Positions 22,211 to 29,822 of a stretch of 53,500 bases of DNA are shown here, piece by piece (position 1 is the stretch's first letter; each line of letters opens with the position of its first letter). Made by a program: the position numbers and the translations under genes. This stretch comes from Candidatus Levyibacteriota bacterium. Its GTDB lineage: Bacteria > Patescibacteriota > Microgenomatia > Levybacterales > UBA12049. Under the pieces are notes generated by a model, which was not told the DNA's origin, did no database searches, and saw nothing but the letters and a program-made list of their open reading frames with translations. Location: contig JACPLF010000007.1 of the NCBI GenBank assembly GCA_016186645.1, positions 73,151 to 126,650 of the forward strand. Direction: 5' to 3'.

Positions 22211-23890
22211 TTACACCTCAATCACAACCGGAAGAACCAGAGGACGGCGGCGGAGGTCTTTGAAAATTCTTCTTTCGGCTACTTCTCCAATTAATTTTCT
22301 TATATAAATCCAATTTGTAACTCTTGCTTTGTGAGGGTTAAGCGCTTTATGAAAATCGTGCATCAGCCTTGAATTCAATCTCTTTGAATCGTACGCAGAT
22401 GGAGCAAGTCCTCTGATAATAACATCAGGATTTCCAACCAGCTGCCCGTTATTACTATCCACCTCTGCAAGAATTATAATTATTCCTGCTTCTGAAAGTT
22501 TTTGTCTGTCTCGCAAAACAAAACTCTCTAATTCTTCTCCTGACATTTCATCAACATAGACATTCTTAACCTGTATTGTTCTGCCAAGCTTAACATCTCC
22601 ATTTCCAAACAGGAGTTCCTGCCCGTCTTCCAGCAAAAGAACATCATTTTTTTTATATCCTAATTTTTCAGCCATTTTTTTATATGCAAACATGTGTCTG
22701 AATTGTCCTCCGATTGGAATAAGTTTTTTAGGTTTAACTAAATTTATTAATTGTTCTAACTCATCCAATGATCCGTGCCCTGATACATGAAAATCCCGAT
22801 TAACCGGCGAATAAATAACTTTTACCCCTCTTCGAGTCAATGTATCTACTAACTCATAAACGGAAGTTTCATTACCGGGAATTGGGTCCGAGGAAAATAT
22901 AATTACGTCTTCTTCTCTTAACTTAACATCTCTGTGCTCACCATTGGCAATTCTAGTTAATGCAGAATTTTCCTGTCCCTGGCTTCCTGCAACAATTAAT
23001 GTTAATTTATTGTCCGGATAATTTCTTGATGCATCTATTTCTACTTCTATATCTTTTTTCAAATTAAGATATCCCAAATTTCTTGCCACTTCTGTATTTT
23101 TGACAAGAGAACGGCCTACAAAACAAACTCTCCGTCCGTTTTTACTTGATGCGTCAATTATTTGATTCAGTCTTGAAATATTAGAGGAGTAAGTGGTTAC
23201 AATAAATTTTCCGCGACAATCTCTCATTTCCCGATCAAAATGTTCTGTTAAACCAATTTCCGAGGGCGTTCTTCCTTCTCTTTCTGCTCCCAAACAATCA
23301 GACAGCAAGCACATCGTACCTGTTAGGCCTGCTTTTTCAATTTTCCCATAATCAGTTAATTTTTTATCGTAGGGGGTCTCATCAAATTTAAAATCCGATC
23401 CGTGATAAAAATTACCAACTGGAGTTTTTATAAAAATGTGTGAAGTGTCAGGGATGGAATGCGTTACAGGAATAAAAGAAAAACTAAAGCTCCCAACACT
23501 TTTTTCTGGTTCGTTAAAATTAACAACTTGTACTGTTTTTTTAGTATTAAATTCTTTTAATTTTTCGTTTGCAAATCCGGCTGCCAATGGAGTTGCAAAT
23601 ATTGGAAAGTCGGAAAGCTGGGGCAAAAGAAACGGAAGGGCTCCGATATGATCTTCGTGACCATGAGTTAAGAGCATTCCAGCAATTCGCTTTTTTGCCT
23701 TGCCTGCCGGCAGGCAGGTTTTCAATAAATATGAAATGTCCGGCAATAGCAAATCGACTCCGAGCATCGATTCATCGGCAAAACCCAACCCACAATCAAC
23801 GATTAATATCTGATCGTTGTATTCATACAAATACATATTTTTTGTGACATCTCCGATTCCGCCTAGAGGAATAAAAGATAAGGTATTCAT
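22211..23890 (-). CDS. rnj: ribonuclease J
   Basis: 559 aa; MLLTHGHEDHIGALPFLL metallo-beta-lactamase motif, FVTTYSSNISR, VSGHGSLDELEQLINLVKPKKLIPIGGQFRHM. Confidence 0.95.
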   Translation of the reverse strand: MNTLSFIPLGGIGDVTKNMYLYEYNDQILIVDCGLGFADESMLGVDLLLPDISYLLKTCLPAGKAKKRIAGMLLTHGHEDHIGALPFLLPQLSDFPIFATPLAAGFANEKLKEFNTKKTVQVVNFNEPEKSVGSFSFSFIPVTHSIPDTSHIFIKTPVGNFYHGSDFKFDETPYDKKLTDYGKIEKAGLTGTMCLLSDCLGAEREGRTPSEIGLTEHFDREMRDCRGKFIVTTYSSNISRLNQIIDASSKNGRRVCFVGRSLVKNTEVARNLGYLNLKKDIEVEIDASRNYPDNKLTLIVAGSQGQENSALTRIANGEHRDVKLREEDVIIFSSDPIPGNETSVYELVDTLTRRGVKVIYSPVNRDFHVSGHGSLDELEQLINLVKPKKLIPIGGQFRHMFAYKKMAEKLGYKKNDVLLLEDGQELLFGNGDVKLGRTIQVKNVYVDEMSGEELESFVLRDRQKLSEAGIIIILAEVDSNNGQLVGNPDVIIRGLAPSAYDSKRLNSRLMHDFHKALNPHKARVTNWIYIRKLIGEVAERRIFKDLRRRPLVLPVVIEV

Positions 23891-23961
23891 TGTTATATTG
23901 TTAAATGATTAAATTGTTAAACTATTCAGCAATTTAGCAATATAGCAATTTAACAATTTTT

Positions 23962-25008
23962 CTAGGTTGTTAGAAATTCCTTTACATTTTCATTATTAAC
24001 TGTTACCGACTGAGCCTTTCCTTCAACTATCATGCGTGCAGCTTTTCGGCATACTCCCTCAATCGAGCGCTCAAGACTTCTTATTCCCGAATCAAATCCC
24101 AAAGGCCTTATGATAGTTGGCCAGACTGAGTCATTAATGGCTAATTGACTTGTCGTAAGTCCGGTTTGTGTTAAAATTTTTGGAAATAAATATTTTTTGG
24201 CAATAGCTGTTTTTTCTTCGTCTGTGTAGGAAGGCATTTGAATAATCTGGAGTCTGTCCAAAACAGCAGTTGCAATACTTGTAGTATTATTTGCCGTTGC
24301 TATAAGCAAAACTTTGGACATATCAAAAGGATAATCAACGTAATGGTCTGTAAAGGCTTTGTTTTGTTCCGGATCCAAAAGCTCAACCAGAACTCCCATT
24401 ATGTCTTTCCGAAAACTGTCGGTTATTCTGTCCAGCTCATCCAAAAGGATTACGCAATTTTTACTTTGCGCATGAATTAAACTTTTAATTACAAGTCCCG
24501 GTTCTGCATCTACAACTCCGCGGGATTTTCCGCGAAGATCACTTGCGTCTCCCATTCCGCCCAGTGGTATTCTTTCAAACTTACGACCTAAACTTTCTGC
24601 AATGGAAGAGGCAAGAGTAGTTTTTCCAGTTCCGACAAGTCCAACCAAACAAATTATTGGAGAGCGCGAAATGCCCTGATTATTGATATTTAAAATCAAA
24701 GATGACAAATATTCTAAAATTAAGTTTTTAACAGAGGACAACCCGTAATGATTTTTATCCAAAACTTCTTTTGCAGAAGTTAAATCCAATACATCTTTTG
24801 TTTCTTTATTAAACGGCAAAGACAAAATACAATTTACATAATTGGAAAAATTCTCAAAATTAATAAAAGCTCCTTCTGATCTAAGACTTGCCCCTAAAAC
24901 GCTAATTTCCTCTTCCAGTTTTTCGGCAAGATCCGCAGGAAGCTTAGCTGCTTTTATTTTTTCCTCGAGCTCTTTTATCTTACTTTCCAAAGGGGTATTC
25001 GAATCCAT
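23962..25008 (-). CDS. Lon-like AAA+ ATPase module without protease domain
   Basis: 348 aa; CLVGLVGTGKTTLASSIAESLGRKFERIPLGGMGDASDLRGKSRGVVDAEPGLVIKSL, VILLDELDRI; stops after the alpha subdomain with no Lon S-K protease domain. Confidence 0.85.
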   Translation of the reverse strand: MDSNTPLESKIKELEEKIKAAKLPADLAEKLEEEISVLGASLRSEGAFINFENFSNYVNCILSLPFNKETKDVLDLTSAKEVLDKNHYGLSSVKNLILEYLSSLILNINNQGISRSPIICLVGLVGTGKTTLASSIAESLGRKFERIPLGGMGDASDLRGKSRGVVDAEPGLVIKSLIHAQSKNCVILLDELDRITDSFRKDIMGVLVELLDPEQNKAFTDHYVDYPFDMSKVLLIATANNTTSIATAVLDRLQIIQMPSYTDEEKTAIAKKYLFPKILTQTGLTTSQLAINDSVWPTIIRPLGFDSGIRSLERSIEGVCRKAARMIVEGKAQSVTVNNENVKEFLTT

Positions 25009-25175
25009 ACTTTATATGGTACTACAAAATCTGACAAATTACACAATGTCAGGACTTTACTTGAAGCAATTTCACCAAACTCATCTCTGAAAATCATAGC
25101 AAATTATTATAGAAAGATTTTGCGGGGTTTTTAGAAACGCTATTTAATTTTCGGAGATTTGGAGATGGGAAGCTT

Positions 25176-25508
25176 TTATATAATAAATAGTGCGCAGATA
25201 TTTTTTAAAACCGCATTTTTAGTTTTTGTAGTTAATTGACCGACGGTCTTTTTTATAATACTCGTGTCTGCTGTAAACAATTTATCCGGTCGAACGTAAC
25301 TGATAACTGGTAAGCCGCCTGTTACAAAATCAGCCGGCTTAAGACAGATTGATATTTTGCTTGTATACGGTTTTGAAGTAATTTGACACAGAATAAGGTT
25401 ATTAAATTCAACGTTCGCCAAAACAAGAGCCGGGCGTACTTTCTGACCTTTTAAATTAGAGAATGGAAACGTAACGAGGACAACACTGCCTATTGTAAAC
25501 TTGCCCAT
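25176..25508 (-). CDS. MazF/PemK-type toxin-like protein
   Basis: 110 aa; GSVVLVTFPFSNLKGQKVRPALVLAN...CQITSKPY...SYVRPDKLFTAD. Confidence 0.85.
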   Translation of the reverse strand: MGKFTIGSVVLVTFPFSNLKGQKVRPALVLANVEFNNLILCQITSKPYTSKISICLKPADFVTGGLPVISYVRPDKLFTADTSIIKKTVGQLTTKTKNAVLKNICALFII

Positions 25509-25729
25509 GCTTTGTCCTCCTCCGGCCGATTCCAGTCACGACCGAGTATTTTCTCTGATAACAATAGCGTATCAGCCACAGATTTATCTTTCGTGGGCGC
25601 TGCAATAATTCGTATCTCACCCTTTTTTACCCGTAATTCAACTTTATCTTCAAGGCCGCTTTCGCTAATCAACGGCTTAGGTATGCGTATCCCGCGAGAG
25701 TTTCCTATCGGAATTAATGTTGTTATCAT
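25490..25729 (-). CDS. MazE/AbrB-type antitoxin-like protein
   Basis: MITTLIPIGNSRGIRIPKPLISESGLEDKVELRVKKGEIRI; ATG at 25729 preferred over the ORF-track start at 26047, which runs back into the GC-rich pnp 3' end. Confidence 0.8.
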   Translation of the reverse strand: MITTLIPIGNSRGIRIPKPLISESGLEDKVELRVKKGEIRIIAAPTKDKSVADTLLLSEKILGRDWNRPEEDKAWASLQ

Positions 25730-25769
25730 AGTAATTACATTGTATATACCAATAATGGCTTTGTCAAGT

Positions 25770-28178
25770 TTAATAGTGGGGTTTGCGGAAGCGGGAGCCT
25801 CCCGGACGAGATCCCAAAGCAGCACCCCCCGGAGTTCTTCTGTCTCTCCAGTTGCCCCCGGTTCTGGTCGGTCCTTGGGAAAAACGCTCTCTTCTGAATT
25901 GTCTGGACAAAGGGTGCTCGGAGGGAGTCGTGGGAACAGGGCCTTGTTCTCCTGTTGGCTGAGATAACACATTCCAGGTCCCACGCCTGTCTTCACTTTC
26001 GCTTCGCAGGCGAGCTCGGTCGCCGCCTTCGGCTCCCTGCGCTCCAAATAACATTGATAAGTTAGTTCTTCCCTGTTCGTCGATTTCTACAACTTTAACT
26101 TTAACTTTCTGTCCGATCTGTACCACATCTGTTGGATTGCGGACAAATCCCTCTTTCATTTTGGATACATGAACCATTCCTTCTTTTCCTGGAAGATATT
26201 CAACAAATGCTCCAAAAGGAAGTATTCTTTTTACCTCAGCGTCTTCAAAAATTTCTCCAACCTTTACTTCTCGGGTAATGCCCTTGACCCACTCAACTGC
26301 TTTCGCAACTGCGTTTTCATCTGTTCCTGAAATAGTTACCACTCCTGAATCTTCAACATCTACAGCTGCGCCAGTTGTTGCAATTATATTTTTGATAACT
26401 CGTCCGCCCGGCCCGATAACTTCGCCGATTTTATCAACTGGAATTTGAACTTGTTCTATTTTTGGAGCATACTCTGAAATACCTTTTCTGGTAGTTCCAA
26501 CAACTGCAATCATTTTCTCAAGAATAAATAATCTTGCCTTTTTTGCTTTCTCAAAAACTTCTTTGATTTGTTCTATTGTAAGTCCTAAAATTTTTACATC
26601 CAGCTGAATTGCTGTAATTCCACTATCTGTCCCTGCAACTTTAAAATCCATATCTCCTGAAAAATCTTCAAGTCCCAAAATATCTGTCAATATAACATAT
26701 TTTGCCCCATCCGAAATCATTCCCATTGCAATCCCGGCAACTGGTTTTTTGATTGGAACTCCCGCATCCATAAGAGCCAGTGTTGATCCGCAAGCTGCTG
26801 CCATTGACGTTGAACCATTGGAAGAAAGAATTTCTGAAACAACTCTAATTGTATAAGGAAATTCTGTTTGTGTTGGGATAACAGCCATTATTGCTCTCTC
26901 ACCCAAAGCTCCATGTCCTATTTCCCGTCGCGATGTAAACCCAAATCTCCCGGCCTCTCCAACTGAATATGGAGGCATATTATAGTGATGGATGTATTTT
27001 TTGGATTCTTCTCCTTCTGCAGATTCTATTAATTGTTCCAAACGGGGAGAACCCAAAGTCACAATTGTCAAAGCCTGAGTATCTCCCCTATTAAATATTG
27101 CTGATCCGTGAGTTCTTGGGAGAACCGCAACTTGACATGAGATTGGCCTTATTTCGGAAGCCGTTCTTCCATCAGGTCTCACTCCTTTAACCAAAGTTGT
27201 CTCTCTGAGGTTTTTGAACATTACATATTCAACAGCTTTTGCAATTAATTTTTTATCAAATTCGAAATCTGGAGCCTGTCCTGAGCCTGCCGAACGGGTT
27301 TTTTCTTGTTCAATAATTTTATCTATAAAGTCTTCGGCATCTCCACTTGATTCTTTATTAACTCTGTTTTTAATCATTCCAACGATTTCATCTTTGTATG
27401 ATTTTTCCAAAAGTGCAATTAATTCCTGATATTCTGTGTTTGGCTTAACTTCTTCTTTCTTTGCTCCATTTTTCTTGGCGAAATCTTCAATGAAATTGAT
27501 AATTTTATCGTTTTCGTTTTGTGCTTTTTTAATTGCATCAAGTGCTATATCTTCTGAGACTTGCAAAGCTCCTGCTTCAAGCATCAAAGTTTTACTCCTC
27601 AAACTGGTGACAATTAAATCCAATTCTGAAAGTTCGGATTCTGCAACTCCGGGATTAACAATAAATCCTTGCCCTGAGCCCGCCGAAGGGTCTTTTTCTT
27701 TAACATATCCAATTCTGACTGCTCCAACCGGACCCTTCCAGGGAATTGGGGAAATTGCCAGTGCTGCTGAAGTAGCAACAACCGCTAAAACATCAGGAGA
27801 ATTGTCTCCATCTACTGATAAAATTGTGGCAATTATCTGTACTTCTTTTTTGAATTCTTTTGGAAAAAGGGGTCTGACAGATCGATCTATGAGACGAGCT
27901 GATAAAATCGCGTCATCTGTTGGTCTTCCTTCTCTTTTTACCCATCTACTTCCTTTGATTCTTCCTCCCGCATACAGTCTTTCGACATATTCAACAGTGA
28001 GCGGGAAATAATCAATATCTGATCTTTCTTTTCCCATGACAACAGTTACCAAAACCATGGTATCTCCAAGACGGGCTAGAACAGAAGAAGTTGCGAGTTT
28101 CGCAAGATTTCCTATTTCTAATGTTAAGGTTTTTCCGCCAATCTCTAGGGTTGCTGTAATCTTTTTATTTGTAATCAT
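25770..28178 (-). CDS. pnp: polyribonucleotide nucleotidyltransferase
   Basis: 802 aa; RPH domains, KH (IGEVIGPGGRVIKNIIATTGAAVDVED) and S1 domains; Gly/Arg-rich C-terminal tail. Confidence 0.97.
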   Translation of the reverse strand: MITNKKITATLEIGGKTLTLEIGNLAKLATSSVLARLGDTMVLVTVVMGKERSDIDYFPLTVEYVERLYAGGRIKGSRWVKREGRPTDDAILSARLIDRSVRPLFPKEFKKEVQIIATILSVDGDNSPDVLAVVATSAALAISPIPWKGPVGAVRIGYVKEKDPSAGSGQGFIVNPGVAESELSELDLIVTSLRSKTLMLEAGALQVSEDIALDAIKKAQNENDKIINFIEDFAKKNGAKKEEVKPNTEYQELIALLEKSYKDEIVGMIKNRVNKESSGDAEDFIDKIIEQEKTRSAGSGQAPDFEFDKKLIAKAVEYVMFKNLRETTLVKGVRPDGRTASEIRPISCQVAVLPRTHGSAIFNRGDTQALTIVTLGSPRLEQLIESAEGEESKKYIHHYNMPPYSVGEAGRFGFTSRREIGHGALGERAIMAVIPTQTEFPYTIRVVSEILSSNGSTSMAAACGSTLALMDAGVPIKKPVAGIAMGMISDGAKYVILTDILGLEDFSGDMDFKVAGTDSGITAIQLDVKILGLTIEQIKEVFEKAKKARLFILEKMIAVVGTTRKGISEYAPKIEQVQIPVDKIGEVIGPGGRVIKNIIATTGAAVDVEDSGVVTISGTDENAVAKAVEWVKGITREVKVGEIFEDAEVKRILPFGAFVEYLPGKEGMVHVSKMKEGFVRNPTDVVQIGQKVKVKVVEIDEQGRTNLSMLFGAQGAEGGDRARLRSESEDRRGTWNVLSQPTGEQGPVPTTPSEHPLSRQFRRERFSQGPTRTGGNWRDRRTPGGAALGSRPGGSRFRKPHY

Positions 28179-28190
28179 TATTTTTTAGTC

Positions 28191-28231
28191 ACTTGCCCCT
28201 CGAAGTTCGCTGAGGCGAACGAAGTGGGGTT
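28191..28231. repeat. palindromic element in the rpsO-pnp gap
   Basis: CCCCTCGAAGTTCGCTGAGGCGAACGAAGTGGGG hairpin. Confidence 0.7.
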
Positions 28232-28232
28232 A

Positions 28233-28577
28233 TTATTTCTTTTTCGTTACTTTCCCGAACTTTGTTGCCTTTTTAACTTTTTCCGCTTTCTCAACTTTTT
28301 TGAGAGGCTCTTTATCAAAACCGATTTTCTTTTCAATTTCTGACGACCTTTTTTTATCAACTTTCGTTAAAAAGTTAAGAAGTCTTCTTCTTTTTGCAAT
28401 CATTGATAAAAGTCCGCGTCTTGAGTGAGTATCGTGAATATGATGCTTCAAATGCTCAGTTAAGCGGTCGACTCTGGTCGTCAAAAGCGCAATTTGGACT
28501 TCAGGACTTCCTGTATCTCCCTCTGTCGTCTGAAATTCTTTGATAACCTTTTTCTTTTGTGTTGTGCTAAGCGGCAT
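28233..28577 (-). CDS. rpsO: 30S ribosomal protein S15 with basic C-terminal extension
   Basis: [65 protein letters not shown]. Confidence 0.97.
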   Translation of the reverse strand: MPLSTTQKKKVIKEFQTTEGDTGSPEVQIALLTTRVDRLTEHLKHHIHDTHSRRGLLSMIAKRRRLLNFLTKVDKKRSSEIEKKIGFDKEPLKKVEKAEKVKKATKFGKVTKKK

Positions 28578-28582
28578 ATTTT

Positions 28583-28694
28583 ACAAATTAAAAATTAAAA
28601 GTGACAAATTAAAAATTACCGATTAGGGTCAGAAGTTTTCTAATTTTAAGCTTCAACTTTGAACTTTGAACTTTGCACTTTGAACTTTTAACTT
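28583..28694. repeat. 7-bp-periodic array (16 degenerate units)
   Basis: acaaatt aaaaatt aaaagtg acaaatt aaaaatt accgatt agggtca gaagttt tctaatt ttaagct tcaactt tgaactt tgaactt tgcactt tgaactt ttaactt. Confidence 0.85.
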
Positions 28695-28741
28695 GTTTCT
28701 ATTATATCAGTTTCCCCAAACATTCTCAAGCGCTGATTTTC

Positions 28742-29764
28742 TTAAATGTTCGTTGCGCCTTTGTAGATTTTTGGTGCGAGCCAATCATCCGGCGGATTGT
28801 TTTCATCCCTTGGCGGGCCGAAGCCTTCCTTGGCGAAGGCGGCCTTTTTTTCTCCTGTACCGACTGCCTTGTACGCCGACTCGGCCTTCGTAGCCACTCC
28901 GGCGAAGGAGGCAGCATTTGCGAAGGTGGATGCTTTAGATAAAGAGGGGATTGTGGGTTGAGACTTGGGTTCGAAGAATGAATCTTTAACAACATCTCTC
29001 TTTAAATCTTTTACCTCTCTAACTGCTCCTTTTTTCAGAAGTGTCGCTATCGTTTCAAACGCCAAAGGAGAAGTTGTTGGAAGCTGAAAATTATCTGTCG
29101 CTGCTATGATTCCAGCCATCAGATTGGAAGCGATATCGCGATCTATATTAAAACCCAAGGACGAAATAAGGCTTGCAACCAATTCGCAGACTGAAGATGC
29201 ATTTCTTCCAAGAAGAGGCATGTCGCCAAAACCCTGATTTTCCGGCTTATAATCTATATTAATTACTTTTGAATCTTTTAAAGTCTCCATGTCAAAAGCT
29301 GTTCCCAAATCCGATAATCTTGGTGTTCCAACGACAAAAACAAGACCTGGGGCTGCTCCGTCTCTTCTAAATTCAACTTCTTTTTCATTGAAAGAAAGGC
29401 CATTTTCGCCTGCTTTAACCAGAATATTTAATTCTCCTTCTTCAAGAGTATAGGAAATTTTCTCAATTTCTCCCTCTTTGTATGGAAAAGATACTGTCAG
29501 GTCTCCCATCGAACCTCCATCAAAGGATTTCTGTACTTTATTTATTCCAACCAATGAGGAAACTTCTACAATCGGTTCTGTAGGGCAAATAACAGTGACC
29601 TTCTTACCCGCTTCCGAAAGCGCCAGCTGTAAAGATAAAGCAGCAGCCATTTCATCAGTACCGGGGTTTTTGCCTACAGCAATACCAACATTTTCGTTTT
29701 TAGCTAGGAAATCTTTGACTTTCTCAAGCATTAAATTATCCATAGTCGCTTTGCTCCAGTTCAA
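28742..29764 (-). CDS. DHH-family phosphoesterase-like protein
   Basis: 340 aa; GIAVGKNPGTDEMAAALSLQLALSEAGKKVTVICPTEP, VINIDYKPENQGFGDM, SNLMAGIIAATDNFQ. C-terminal tail is low complexity and rich in palindromic repeats. Confidence 0.7.
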   Translation of the reverse strand: MNWSKATMDNLMLEKVKDFLAKNENVGIAVGKNPGTDEMAAALSLQLALSEAGKKVTVICPTEPIVEVSSLVGINKVQKSFDGGSMGDLTVSFPYKEGEIEKISYTLEEGELNILVKAGENGLSFNEKEVEFRRDGAAPGLVFVVGTPRLSDLGTAFDMETLKDSKVINIDYKPENQGFGDMPLLGRNASSVCELVASLISSLGFNIDRDIASNLMAGIIAATDNFQLPTTSPLAFETIATLLKKGAVREVKDLKRDVVKDSFFEPKSQPTIPSLSKASTFANAASFAGVATKAESAYKAVGTGEKKAAFAKEGFGPPRDENNPPDDWLAPKIYKGATNI

Positions 29765-29822
29765 AATTAAAAATTAAAAGTTCAAAATTAACTTTGAACT
29801 TTGCACTTTGAACTTTAAACTT
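29762..29822. repeat. 7-bp-periodic array
   Basis: caaaatt aaaaatt aaaagtt caaaatt aactttg aactttg cactttg aacttta aactt; related to 28583-28694. Confidence 0.85.

Noticed and set aside
25512-25967. 151-aa plus-strand ORF across the MazE-like gene and pnp tail
   Set aside because: Antisense to two better-supported CDSs.
25730-26047. N-terminal extension of the MazE-like ORF (MERREPKAATELAC...)
   Set aside because: Out-of-frame reading of the pnp 3' end; the AbrB/MazE domain begins at MITTLIPIG (25729).
27436-28011. 191-aa plus-strand ORF antisense to pnp
   Set aside because: Shadow ORF; PNPase on the other strand is conserved across this region.
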